From NCBI GenBank assembly GCA_016215625.1, contig JACRIW010000010.1, positions 1 through 42,623 of the forward strand: DNA of 42,623 nt, given 5' to 3'. The notes beneath the pieces were generated by a model, which saw only the letters and a list, made by a program, of their open reading frames with translations, made no database searches and was not told the origin of the DNA. A program made the position numbers and the translations under genes. The DNA comes from Candidatus Eiseniibacteriota bacterium (GTDB lineage Bacteria; Eisenbacteria; RBG-16-71-46). Positions 26,340 to 34,601 of the stretch are shown piece after piece (within the stretch, counting starts at the first letter, position 1; each line of letters begins with the position of its first letter).

Positions 26340-27607
26340 GGGAGGTCTCCTTCGGTGAGCCACGAGGCGGGGGACTGCAGCCGCTCGATGAGGGCGTAGA
26401 GGAAGTCGGCGCCGACCGCGCCGTCCACGACGCGGTGGTCCATGGAGAGCGACAGGTTGCCGAGGTCGCGGATGACGATCTGCTCGTTCACGACGGCGGG
26501 CTTCCGCCCGATCGCGTGCACGCCGAGGATCGCGACCTGCGGGTGGTGCAGGATCGGCGTCGCGAGCACGCCGCCTTTCGCGCCGGTGCTCGTCACGGTG
26601 AACGTGCCGCCGCGCATCTCGTCGAGGGTGAGCTTGTGTTCGCGCGCGGCCTTCGAGAGGCGCTCGATCTCGCGCGCGACACCCACGAGCGTCATGCGGT
26701 CGGCGTGATGGAGGATGGGCACCGTCAGCCCTTCCTCGGTGCTGGTCGCGCAGCCCAGGTGGTACTCGTGCTTGAGCACGACCTCGCTCTTCTCGTCGTC
26801 GAGCGAGGCGTTGAGGAGCGGGAACTGCTTCAGCAACGCGGGCAGCGCGCGGAACACGTACGCGAGCGGCGTGAGCTTGACGCCCGCCGCCTCGGCGCGG
26901 CCCTTGATCGAGGCGCGGTGCGCGAGCAGCTCGGTGAAGTCGCACTCGGCGACGAACGAGAACTGCGCGGCGGTCGAGAGCGAGTGGCGCATGTGCTCGG
27001 CGATTTTTCGCCGCAACCCACGGAGCGGCTGGCGAGTTTCCGCGACGCCGGCGGGGGCCGACCCCTTCGGGGCCTCCGGCGTCGTGCGCGTGGGTGAGGC
27101 ACCTGCTGCGGACGACTGGGTGGGCGAGGCGGCGGCGCCGCTCGCGGCGGCGTGCACGTCGTCGGCGGTGATGCGGCCGCGCGGGCCGGTGCCCTTCAGG
27201 GTCTCCAGCGCGACGCCCATCTGCTTCGCGAGCGCACGCACGGCGGGCGTGGCTTCGACCTTCGCGCCCGTGTCCGCCGGGGCGGCCGGCGGCGCGGCGG
27301 CGCCCGAGGCCGCGCCGCCCGGGGCCGTGTGGCCGTGCGCGGCCATGGCGGGAGCGGGAGCGGCGTCGCCCGCGACGGCGATGCTGATGATGACGGTGCC
27401 CACGGGCACCATCGCGCCTTCTTCCACGTGGATCGCTTCGATCGTGCCGGTGCGCGGCGCGGGGATCTCGACGCTCGCCTTGTCGGTCATCACCTCGACG
27501 AGCGGCTGGTCTTCCTTCACCGCGTCGCCGGCCTTCACGAGCCAGCGCACGATCTCGCCCTCGGCGACGCCCTCTCCGATGTCGGGCAGCTTCACGTCGT
27601 AAGCCAT
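26336..27607 (-). CDS. 2-oxoacid dehydrogenase E2 (dihydrolipoyl acyltransferase)
   Basis: 423 residues. One lipoyl domain (1-80) carries the lipoylated Lys43 in T-D-K-A-S-V. An Ala/Pro-rich hinge is followed by a peripheral-subunit-binding domain (about 118-155; A-T-P-A-V-R-A-L-A) and, after a second linker, the acyltransferase core with catalytic His391 and Asp395 in D-H-R-V-V-D-G. It forms the core of the complex and transfers the acyl group to CoA. The start is ATG 27607 with GAGAGGAA upstream. No E3 (dihydrolipoamide dehydrogenase) gene is in the window, so E3 must be shared or elsewhere. Confidence 0.94.
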   Translation of the reverse strand: MAYDVKLPDIGEGVAEGEIVRWLVKAGDAVKEDQPLVEVMTDKASVEIPAPRTGTIEAIHVEEGAMVPVGTVIISIAVAGDAAPAPAMAAHGHTAPGGAASGAAAPPAAPADTGAKVEATPAVRALAKQMGVALETLKGTGPRGRITADDVHAAASGAAASPTQSSAAGASPTRTTPEAPKGSAPAGVAETRQPLRGLRRKIAEHMRHSLSTAAQFSFVAECDFTELLAHRASIKGRAEAAGVKLTPLAYVFRALPALLKQFPLLNASLDDEKSEVVLKHEYHLGCATSTEEGLTVPILHHADRMTLVGVAREIERLSKAAREHKLTLDEMRGGTFTVTSTGAKGGVLATPILHHPQVAILGVHAIGRKPAVVNEQIVIRDLGNLSLSMDHRVVDGAVGADFLYALIERLQSPASWLTEGDLP

Positions 27608-27620
27608 GGATTCCTCTCGC

Positions 27621-27923
27621 TCAGTCGCAGAAGGCGAAACGGCCGACTTCGCGCTCGGCCCGGTAGAGACGGCGGCCGCGCTCGTCGAGCGCCTGGTAGT
27701 CGGCGGCATGCTGTGTGCGGAGTTGCTCGTACGCTTCGACGCTCGCCCAGCGATCCGAGACGAGGAAGCGGTTCGGGTCCTGCAGGTCGCGCATGAGCGT
27801 GGTGCTCACGTAGCCGGGCGAGCGGCGGAACAGTTCCACCCACCGGCCGTCGGGCCGGTAGAGCGATTCGAACTCTTCCCTCTGTTCCGGGTGAACCTGG
27901 TACTCCCACAGCAACAGCAGCAT
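27621..27923 (-). CDS. ABM-domain (antibiotic biosynthesis monooxygenase-like) protein
   Basis: A cytosolic protein of 100 residues with a dimeric ferredoxin-like fold. The pattern W-E-Y-Q-V-H-P-E-Q-R-E-E-F-E, then W-V-E-L-F-R-R-S-P-G-Y, and later S-D-R-W-A-S-V-E-A-Y fits the ABM/NIPSNAP-type superfamily. Members include small cofactor-free oxygenases and many proteins of unknown role; no activity can be assigned. It lies inside the dehydrogenase operon, 13 bases before the E2 start and 54 bases after E1 beta, an unusual place. A T-rich pyrimidine string is absent, so it is probably cotranscribed. Confidence 0.8.
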   Translation of the reverse strand: MLLLLWEYQVHPEQREEFESLYRPDGRWVELFRRSPGYVSTTLMRDLQDPNRFLVSDRWASVEAYEQLRTQHAADYQALDERGRRLYRAEREVGRFAFCD

Positions 27924-27977
27924 CCGGCCTCCCCGACGATCCCGGCCGCCCCGGAGGGCGAAGAACGAGGTGCGCTT

Positions 27978-28952
27978 CTAGAAGTTCATCACGTGTTCGA
28001 TGGCGGCGAAGACGCGCTTCGCGTCCGGCAGGTACGTGTGCTCGAGCGTGTAGGGGAACGGCGTGTCCCAGCCCGTCACGCGCAGCACCGGCGCCTGGAG
28101 CGCGGTCAGCGCGTGCTCGGCGATGGTCGCGGACAGCTCGGCGCCATAGCCGCAGGTGCGCGGCGCCTCGTGCACGATCACCGCGCGCCCGGTGCGGCGC
28201 ACGCTTTCGAGCACGGCCTCCGTGTCGAGCGGCAGCAGCGTGCGCAGGTCGAGCACCTCGACCGACCAGCCGCGCTCGGCCGCCATGTCCGCGGCCTCGA
28301 CCGACACGGGCACCATCGCGCCGTACGCGAGGACGGTGAGCTGCTCGCCCGCGCGTGCGGTGCGCGCCTTGCCGATCGGCGTGGTGTAGCGGCCCTCGGG
28401 CACGTCTTCCTTGATCGAGCGGTAGAGCCGTTTGGGCTCGAGGAATATCACCGGGTCCTCGCCGGTCATCGCGGAGAGCAGCAGGCCCTTCGCGTCGGCG
28501 GGCGTGGAGGGGATGACCACCTGCAGGCCGGGCGTGTGGCAGAAGTACGCCTCGGGGCTCTGCGAGTGGTAGAGCCCGCCGCGGATGCCGCCGCCGTAGG
28601 GCGCGCGCACGACGACCGGGCAGGAGTACTGGTTCGCCGAGCGCCAGCGCAGCTTGGCCAGCTCGCTCACGATCTGGTCGAAGGCGGGGTAGATGAAGTC
28701 CACGAACTGGATCTCGGCGACGGGGCGCATGCCGTACATGGCCATGCCGATCGCGCCGCCGATGATCCCGTTCTCGGCCAGCGGCGTGTCGGCGACGCGA
28801 TCGGCGCCGAACTCCGCCTGCAGGCCCTCGGTGACTCGGAACACGCCGCCGTTCTTGCCGACGTCCTCGCCGAGCACGACGACGCGCGGATCCTCGCGCA
28901 GCGAAACACGCAGTGCATCCGTGATGGCTTGCACCATGGTCATCTGGGGCAT
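27978..28952 (-). CDS. 2-oxoacid dehydrogenase E1 component, beta subunit
   Basis: 324 residues, a transketolase-like subunit that completes the E1 heterotetramer. It contains G-E-D-V-G near 28, D-T-P-L-A-E-N-G-I-I-G-G-A-I-G near 55 and F-V-D-F-I-Y-P-A-F-D-Q near 83, all standard for the PDH/BCKDH beta chain, and the C-terminal D-L-R-T-L-L-P-L-D region. The start is ATG 28952 with GGAGAA six bases upstream. It is the first gene of the operon; the order beta, ABM, E2, alpha differs from the usual alpha-beta-E2. Confidence 0.94.
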   Translation of the reverse strand: MPQMTMVQAITDALRVSLREDPRVVVLGEDVGKNGGVFRVTEGLQAEFGADRVADTPLAENGIIGGAIGMAMYGMRPVAEIQFVDFIYPAFDQIVSELAKLRWRSANQYSCPVVVRAPYGGGIRGGLYHSQSPEAYFCHTPGLQVVIPSTPADAKGLLLSAMTGEDPVIFLEPKRLYRSIKEDVPEGRYTTPIGKARTARAGEQLTVLAYGAMVPVSVEAADMAAERGWSVEVLDLRTLLPLDTEAVLESVRRTGRAVIVHEAPRTCGYGAELSATIAEHALTALQAPVLRVTGWDTPFPYTLEHTYLPDAKRVFAAIEHVMNF

Positions 28953-28985
28953 GCGGTTCTCCGGGATGGGGGTGCGGGACGCGGC

Positions 28986-29100
28986 AGGTTAGCCGAGCGG
29001 TGAAACGCCCTGCAACGCGGGAAAAGGAGGGCCGGACCGGAGGGGAACCGGCCCCCGGAAGAATTAGCTTGAGGAAAGACCGAAGTTAGCCGTAGATAAC
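28986..29100 (+). promoter_or_regulatory. Candidate metalloregulator operators and mntR promoter
   Basis: In the divergent gap, TTGAGG (29069-29074) and TAGATA (29093-29098), 18 bases apart, make a plausible promoter for the regulator gene in a locally AT-rich stretch. The imperfect palindrome gttagccgtagataac (29085-29100) covers its -10. The same 8-mer gttagccg recurs at 28988-28995 on the side of the dehydrogenase operon, where aggttagcc equals one half of the known DtxR/IdeR box. Autoregulation by the adjacent DtxR-type protein is likely; control of the dehydrogenase operon is only possible. Confidence 0.4.
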
Positions 29101-29131
29101 GATCCGACCGACCCCACCGGAGGCACTCCGC

Positions 29132-29815
29132 ATGAAGAGTCCGACCCCGCTCACGCGTTCGCGCGAGGACTACGTCAAGGCCATCCACACGCTCGGCTCC
29201 GAGCGTGCGGTGACCGTCGGCGAGCTGGCGCGCGCGCTCGAAGTCTCGGCGCCCAGCGTCACGAACATGCTCGCGCGCCTCCAACGCGAACGCCTGGTCG
29301 AGCTCGGCCACCGCGGCTCGGCGCAGCTCACGACCGACGGTGAACGTGAGGCGGTGCGCATGGTGCGCCGCCACCGGATTCTCGAGACGTTCCTCGTGAA
29401 GGTGCTCGGCCTCGACTGGTCCGAAGTGCACGAGGACGCCGAGGTGCTCGAGCACCACGTGAGCGAGCGCGTGCTCGACGCGATCGACCGCCACATGCAG
29501 CACCCGACCGAAGACCCGCACGGTCATCCGATCCCCGACCGCCGCGGCCGCCTGCCGCGCCGCCGGCTCGACCCGATCACCGGGCTGCCCGCGGGGGCGC
29601 GCGCGGTCGTGCGCGAGATCCGCGACGGTGACCGCCGCCGCATGACGCGCTGGAAGCAGGCCGGGCTCGTGCCCGGCGCCGAGGTGCGCGTGGCGGACGC
29701 CGACGAGCACGACGGCATGTTCGAGATCGAGGTCGGGGGCCGGCGGCACGTGCTCACGAGCCAGGGGCTCGACGGCGTGTTCGTCGAGCGCGTGCGCGAA
29801 GGGAGAGCGTCGTGA
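29132..29815 (+). CDS. mntR: DtxR/MntR-family metal-dependent regulator
   Basis: 227 residues. A winged helix-turn-helix (about 10-72), a metal-binding dimerisation domain (75-140) and a C-terminal FeoA/SH3-like domain (about 150-224). The metal ligands resemble manganese-sensing MntR: Asp13, His81, Glu85, then Glu104, Glu107 and His108 in E-V-L-E-H-H, where iron-type DtxR would have Cys in place of Glu104. The FeoA domain is, however, a DtxR feature that Bacillus MntR lacks. The start ATG 29132 has GGAGG eight bases upstream. Its end overlaps the transporter gene (GTGA), which strongly suggests it controls manganese uptake. Confidence 0.88.
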   Translation: MKSPTPLTRSREDYVKAIHTLGSERAVTVGELARALEVSAPSVTNMLARLQRERLVELGHRGSAQLTTDGEREAVRMVRRHRILETFLVKVLGLDWSEVHEDAEVLEHHVSERVLDAIDRHMQHPTEDPHGHPIPDRRGRLPRRRLDPITGLPAGARAVVREIRDGDRRRMTRWKQAGLVPGAEVRVADADEHDGMFEIEVGGRRHVLTSQGLDGVFVERVREGRAS

Positions 29816-31827
29816 GCGATCCGGAAGCGCGTTCGCTGCCCGACCTGAACGCGTCCGTCGTCATCCCGAAGACGCGTTCGTGGCTCCGCCGCATGATGGC
29901 GTTCGCGGGGCCCGCCTACCTCGTCAGCGTCGGCTACATGGACCCGGGCAACTGGGCGACCGACCTCGCTGGCGGCTCGCGTTTCGGCTACCAGCTCGTC
30001 TGGGTGCTGCTCATGAGCAACCTCATGGCGATGCTCCTGCAGACGCTGTCCGCGCGCCTCGGGGTGGTGACGGGCCGCGACCTCGCGCAGGCGTGCCGCG
30101 ACAGCTACCCGCGCTGGGTCGTGCTGCCGCTGTGGGTGCTGTGCGAGCTCGCGATCGTCGCGTGCGACCTCGCCGAGGTGCTCGGCGCGGCGATCGGCCT
30201 GCAGCTGCTCACCGGCATCCCGCTCCTCTGGGGCGTGGTGATCACGTCGTTCGACGTGCTGCTGCTGCTGTGGCTGTCGCGCTACGGCATGCGCAAGCTC
30301 GAGGCGCTCATCGTCACGCTCGTCGCGACGATCGGCGGCTGCTTCGCGGTCGAGATGATCCTGTCGCGTCCCGACCTGCCCGCGATCTTCGCGGCGCTCG
30401 TGCCGCGCGACGCCTCGGGTACGCCGACGCTGTTCGCGCCCGTGCCCGGCGGCGGGTTCTCGGTGCTCGGGCTGCACGGCGACTCGCTGTACATCGCCAT
30501 GGGCATCCTCGGCGCCACCGTGATGCCGCACAATCTCTACCTGCACAGTTCGCTCGTGCAGAGCCGCGCGGTGGACGCGACGCGCGACGGCAAGCGCGAA
30601 GCCTGCCGGATGAACCTCGTCGACACGGTCGTGGCGCTGAACGCCGCGCTGTTCGTGAACGGCGCGATCCTCGTGCTCGCGGCCGCGACGTTCCACCGCA
30701 CCGGGCACCACGACGTCGCGAGCCTCTCGCAGGCGCACCAGCTGCTCACGCCGATCCTCGGCACGTCGCTCGCCTCGACGTTGTTCGCGGTCGCGCTGCT
30801 CTCGGCGGGCCAGTCGAGCACGATCACCGGCACGCTCGCCGGCCAGATCGTGATGGAAGGCTTCCTGCGCGTGCGCGTGCAGCCGTGGGTGCGGCGGCTC
30901 ATCAGCCGCGGCCTCGCGATCGTGCCGGCCGTGGCGGTGATCGTGATCCAGGGTGAAGGCGCCGTGGATTCGCTGCTCGTGCTGTCGCAGGTCGTGCTCA
31001 GCCTGCAGCTGTCGTTCGCCGTCGTGCCGCTCGTGATGTTCACGAGCGACCGCGAGCGCATGGGCGAGTTCACGAGCCCGCCCTGGGTGATCGCGCTCGC
31101 CGTGATCGTGACGGCCATCATCGCGGGGCTGAACGCGAAGCTCGTCGTGGACACCGTGGGCGGCTGGATGACGTCGACCGGCGGCGCGTGGTGGGTGGTC
31201 GCGATCGTCGTGCCGCTGGCCGTCGCGCTCGGTGCGATGCTCGTGTACGTCGCCGCCGCGCCGTGGCTGCAGAAGCGCTGGCCCGCGCTGCGTCCCGCGG
31301 CCGCGCCCGCGGTCCAGGCGGCGGGCTCGCGCCCCGCGCACGCGCCAACGGCATCCGCGGTGCCCGCCGCGCTGCTCGCGCCGATCGCGCTGCAGGCGGC
31401 CGCCTACCGGCGCATCGCGGTCGCGCTCGAGCTGGGCGGCTCCGACGACAGCATCCTCGACTACCTGCGCGCGCTCGAACTGCGCCCGGGCGCCGAACTG
31501 GTGCTCATCCACGTCGTCGAGAGCGCGGCGAGCCGCTACCTCGGGGAGCAGAGCCGCGACGCCGAGAGCCGCGAGGACGAGGCCGCGCTCGAGCGCATCG
31601 CCGACGAGTTCCGTGCCGGCGGCGTGATCGCGCACGTCCGGCTCGGGCACGGCGTGGCGAAGGCCGAGATCGCGCGGCTCGTGCGCGAGACCGCGGCCGA
31701 ACTGCTCGTCACCGGTTCGCACGGCCACTCCGGCCTGCGCGACGTGGTCTACGGCTCGACCGCCTCGGGCGTGCGGCACCTGGTCGAATGCCCGGTGCTC
31801 ACGGTGCCGCCGGCGCTCAAGAAATAG
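29812..31827 (+). CDS. mntH: Nramp-type Mn2+/Fe2+ transporter fused to a UspA domain
   Basis: 671 residues. An Nramp core of about 11 membrane helices (30-495) contains the metal site D-P-G-N (44-47) and M-P-H-N (238-241); the methionine favours Mn2+ and Fe2+ over Mg/Ca. An Ala/Pro-rich linker leads to a C-terminal universal-stress domain (about 532-671) with a complete ATP-binding signature: G-S-H-G-H-S-G-L then V-Y-G-S, which fits G-2x-G-9x-G-S. The cytosolic domain may make transport respond to ATP or stress. The start is GTG 29812, with GGGAG upstream, translationally coupled to the regulator. Its 3' end overlaps the convergent thrE by 11 bases. Confidence 0.93.
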   Translation: MSDPEARSLPDLNASVVIPKTRSWLRRMMAFAGPAYLVSVGYMDPGNWATDLAGGSRFGYQLVWVLLMSNLMAMLLQTLSARLGVVTGRDLAQACRDSYPRWVVLPLWVLCELAIVACDLAEVLGAAIGLQLLTGIPLLWGVVITSFDVLLLLWLSRYGMRKLEALIVTLVATIGGCFAVEMILSRPDLPAIFAALVPRDASGTPTLFAPVPGGGFSVLGLHGDSLYIAMGILGATVMPHNLYLHSSLVQSRAVDATRDGKREACRMNLVDTVVALNAALFVNGAILVLAAATFHRTGHHDVASLSQAHQLLTPILGTSLASTLFAVALLSAGQSSTITGTLAGQIVMEGFLRVRVQPWVRRLISRGLAIVPAVAVIVIQGEGAVDSLLVLSQVVLSLQLSFAVVPLVMFTSDRERMGEFTSPPWVIALAVIVTAIIAGLNAKLVVDTVGGWMTSTGGAWWVVAIVVPLAVALGAMLVYVAAAPWLQKRWPALRPAAAPAVQAAGSRPAHAPTASAVPAALLAPIALQAAAYRRIAVALELGGSDDSILDYLRALELRPGAELVLIHVVESAASRYLGEQSRDAESREDEAALERIADEFRAGGVIAHVRLGHGVAKAEIARLVRETAAELLVTGSHGHSGLRDVVYGSTASGVRHLVECPVLTVPPALKK

Positions 31828-33106
31828 CGGCCCCGTCGGGACGCCGCCGCACGTGCTCGCCGAGCGCGGGCGGCGGCACGAGCACGCCGGCGGTCAGCAG
31901 GCCGGCGACCAGCGCCGCGACCATGCTGATCATCCGAAACGCCGCTTCCACACCGCTCAAGACGTCCCGGTTCATCATCAACGTGAGGCTCTTGAAGCCG
32001 ACCGAGCCGGGCACGAGCAGCAGGATCGCGGGCACGAGCGTCGTGGCCGGCGAGGTGCCGCGGCGGCGCGCGATCACGTTGCTCACGGCCGCGGCGACGA
32101 GCGCGCCGTGGAGCGCGCCGAGTTCGGCGCCGAAGAGCCGCGTCGCGAGACGTCCGGCGAAGAACGCGAGCACGCCGGTCAGCAGGATCGGCGGATAGTC
32201 GCGGGGGCGCGCGCGCAGCAGCACCGTGAACGCCAGCGGTGCGGCGACGAGCGCGACCCATTCGGTCCACTGCGGCAGCGCGAACGGCGTGACGTGCGCG
32301 GCGGTGCCCCAGAACGACGCGGCGACGCGCGTGCCCATGACCACGCCGAACGCGAGCCCGAGGAACTGCACCGCGGCGCCCGTCAGGCGCGACGTGCCCG
32401 AGACGAGGTGCTGGCTCGACAGCTCGGCCATCGCGGCGGTGAGCGTGAGCCCGGGCAGCAGCACGAGGATCGCCGCGAGCGTCGTGACGTACACGCTGAG
32501 CGAGTACTGGTGCGACAGGGCGGCGGCGGTGAGCGAGACGAAGAACACCGCGATCGGCTCGAACATGCGCTGCGCGGCGCTGAAGCGCGCGGCGACGAAC
32601 GACAGCAGCGCGAGCGCGCCGCCGAGCGCGGCGGCGGTGAGCACCTCGTGCAGCCCGCCGCCGAGGAAACGCCCGGCCGCCGCGCCCGAGAGCGCGAACG
32701 CGACCGCGGTGAGCAGCCGGCCGTAGCGCGGCTTCGAGCTCATGATCTCCTCCAGCGCCGCGGAGCCCTGCGCCGGCGTGATGCGCCCGCCGAGCACGTC
32801 GTGCCCGACGGCGATCACGCGCGCGAGTCGCTCGAGGTGCACGGCGCCCGGCTCGACGCGCAGCAGGTGCGTGCTCTGGTGCGGGGGCGCGCCGAACGCG
32901 GCGATGATGGACGTCGGGGTGGTGAAGAAGTTGCCCTCGAGCCCGAGCCGCTCCGCCGCGCGCGACATGCCGTCCTCGAGCCAGTGCGACGGATGGCCGA
33001 GCGCGTGCAGCGCACGGCCGAGGTCGAGCACGAAGGCTTCGGAAAGGCGGGGATCGGCCTCGATCGTCTCGGTGCCGGGCGTGGGGAAGTGGAACATGCG
33101 CCGCAT
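31817..33106 (-). CDS. thrE: ThrE-family threonine/serine exporter-like protein
   Basis: 429 residues. The N-terminal soluble part has the ThrE hydrolase-like pattern (D-L-G-R-A-L-H-A-L-G-H-P-S; F-F-T-T-P-T-S-I-I-A-A-F-G), followed by about ten membrane helices in two halves (DUF1212 plus DUF3815-like) with V-L-L-P-G-L-T-L-T and L-L-V-P-G-S-V-G-F. In Corynebacterium ThrE exports threonine and serine; here both halves are in one chain. The start is one of three nearby ATGs (33115, 33106, 33097); none has a good ribosome site. It is divergent from the unknown gene at 33240. Confidence 0.88.
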   Translation of the reverse strand: MRRMFHFPTPGTETIEADPRLSEAFVLDLGRALHALGHPSHWLEDGMSRAAERLGLEGNFFTTPTSIIAAFGAPPHQSTHLLRVEPGAVHLERLARVIAVGHDVLGGRITPAQGSAALEEIMSSKPRYGRLLTAVAFALSGAAAGRFLGGGLHEVLTAAALGGALALLSFVAARFSAAQRMFEPIAVFFVSLTAAALSHQYSLSVYVTTLAAILVLLPGLTLTAAMAELSSQHLVSGTSRLTGAAVQFLGLAFGVVMGTRVAASFWGTAAHVTPFALPQWTEWVALVAAPLAFTVLLRARPRDYPPILLTGVLAFFAGRLATRLFGAELGALHGALVAAAVSNVIARRRGTSPATTLVPAILLLVPGSVGFKSLTLMMNRDVLSGVEAAFRMISMVAALVAGLLTAGVLVPPPALGEHVRRRPDGAAIS

Positions 33107-33146
33107 GCTGGGCATTCGCGGCCGACGCCGCAAGCAGGCCGAGCGT

Positions 33147-33175
33147 TTGGCCTCGGCCCGCCCGCGCACTAAGAT
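33147..33175 (+). promoter_or_regulatory. Candidate promoter for the 33240-34372 unit
   Basis: TTGGCC (33147-33152), a 17-base spacer and TAAGAT (33170-33175), each matching 4 of 6 consensus bases. A start near 33182 would place the in-frame ATG 33174 inside the promoter, which supports GTG 33240 as the true start of the next gene. Confidence 0.4.
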
Positions 33176-33239
33176 GCCCGCCGCGTTTCCCTCCCTCGAT
33201 CCTTCCGGGCGCACCGCCGCCCTCTTCGCCGGGGATGCC

Positions 33240-33722
33240 GTGAGCGACTCTCTCTACTTTGGAAGACTGCAGGCGTCGGTCGCCGAAGTCATCGATGCCG
33301 CCGACCTGCTGCCGCACTACGAACTCGCCGCGGTCGCCGTGCTCGAAGGACAGGAACGCCCGGGCGAGGAGCCTTCGATCCGCCGCCACCTGCGCGCCGA
33401 AGGCATTCGCCCGGCCGAGCACCGCGGCACGCTGCTCGTGGACGCGGGTTCGCTCGAGCGCATGAGTTCGGTCGGGCTCTTCGGCGGTGGCGACGAGGTG
33501 TACTTCTCGTCGGAATGGAACGAGGAGTTCGAGCCGTTCCCGGGACGCATCTCGGCGGACGCGGTGAACTTCGCCGAAGGCACCCCGCTCGGGCTCGAGG
33601 AGTGGATGGCCGACACGCAGTGCCTGCTCGTGCTCGGCGACGGCGTCGCGCTCAACTACGCCACGACGAGCGCGGAACTGCACCAGAAGCTGTCCGCCCG
33701 CTACCCCGCGTCCCGCCGTTGA
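33240..33722 (+). CDS. Conserved-looking hypothetical protein
   Basis: 160 residues, soluble and acidic, with no signal peptide or membrane helix and no motif I recognise. It has balanced composition and believable secondary structure (L-Y-F-G-R-L-Q-A-S-V-A-E-V-I, then E-V-Y-F-S-S-E-W-N-E-E-F-E-P-F). The start is GTG 33240, after GGGGA and downstream of a likely promoter; ATG 33174 is the alternative. The hydrolase gene begins two bases after its stop, so the two are probably cotranscribed. Confidence 0.65.
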   Translation: MSDSLYFGRLQASVAEVIDAADLLPHYELAAVAVLEGQERPGEEPSIRRHLRAEGIRPAEHRGTLLVDAGSLERMSSVGLFGGGDEVYFSSEWNEEFEPFPGRISADAVNFAEGTPLGLEEWMADTQCLLVLGDGVALNYATTSAELHQKLSARYPASRR

Positions 33723-33724
33723 GC

Positions 33725-34372
33725 ATGGAGCACGGGCCGATCGCCGGTACCGCCCGGCTGCTCCCGGTGACGCTCGCGGGAACGGCCGGCCCGATCGAAG
33801 CGTTGCTGCAGGAGCGTGACGAGCACGACCACACGCTGGTCGCGGTCGTCTGCCATCCGCATCCGCTCTACGGCGGCACCATGCACAACAAGGTCGCGCA
33901 CCGCGTGGCCTCCACGCTGCACGGCCTGGGCGCCGCGGTGCTGCGGTTCAACTTCCGCGGCGTGGGCAGGAGCGCCGGCGTGTTCGACCGCGGCGAGGGC
34001 GAACTGGCCGATGCGCGCACCGCGCTGGAGTTCCTGCGCGAGCGCTACCCGAGCGCGCGCCGCTGGGCGGCCGGTTTCTCGTTCGGTTCGTGGGTCGCGT
34101 CGCGCCTGGCGGCGAGCGAGCCCGACGTCGAGCGCCTGATCCTGATCGCGCCCCCGGTGCACACGCAGACGTTCGAGGAGATGAAGACGCTGCCGACCCC
34201 GAAGCTGGTCGTGCAGGGGACGGCCGACGACGTGTGCAAACCGGAGAACCTGGCGCGGGTGTACCCGACCTGGGCCGAGCCCAAGCGGCTCAGGCACGTC
34301 GCCGACGCATCCCACTTCTTCGACAAGCAGTTGGCCGAGTTGGCGGAGGCGATACTCGAAGGGATTCGCTGA
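33725..34372 (+). CDS. Alpha/beta hydrolase (COG2945-like)
   Basis: A cytosolic hydrolase of 215 residues. It has the group-specific C-H-P-H-P-L-Y-G-G-T-M-H-N-K-V, the F-N-F-R-G-V-G-R-S-A-G loop and the nucleophile elbow G-F-S-F-G-S with the catalytic Ser. The likely acid is Asp in G-T-A-D-D-V-C and the base His in D-A-S-H-F-F. Substrate unknown; the family contains esterase/thioesterase-like proteins. The start ATG 33725 lies two bases after the previous stop, without its own ribosome site, implying coupling. A 7-bp hairpin (34383-34399) follows 10 bases later. Confidence 0.88.
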   Translation: MEHGPIAGTARLLPVTLAGTAGPIEALLQERDEHDHTLVAVVCHPHPLYGGTMHNKVAHRVASTLHGLGAAVLRFNFRGVGRSAGVFDRGEGELADARTALEFLRERYPSARRWAAGFSFGSWVASRLAASEPDVERLILIAPPVHTQTFEEMKTLPTPKLVVQGTADDVCKPENLARVYPTWAEPKRLRHVADASHFFDKQLAELAEAILEGIR

Positions 34373-34601
34373 CGTTGCAGGCGCGGGCCTCCGGCCCGCA
34401 GCGCGCGGAATCCCTCGCGGCGGCGGCCCGCCGTCGCGCTCGTGCCCGCACCGGGTGCGCTCGTCGTCACGAGGCCGCGCGGGCGGGACCCGGAGGCTAC
34501 ATTCGTTCGTCCATCCCCTCACGATCGGCAGTGCCGGATACCCACGCATGCATCGGAGCGGCCCGCGGAGCGCGGGTCGCCTGTTCGCTCAAGGAGAAGT
34601 C

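Noticed and set aside
33174..33239. ATG 33174 as start of the hypothetical gene
   Set aside because: It lies inside the likely -10 hexamer TAAGAT and has no ribosome site; GTG 33240 after GGGGA is better placed.
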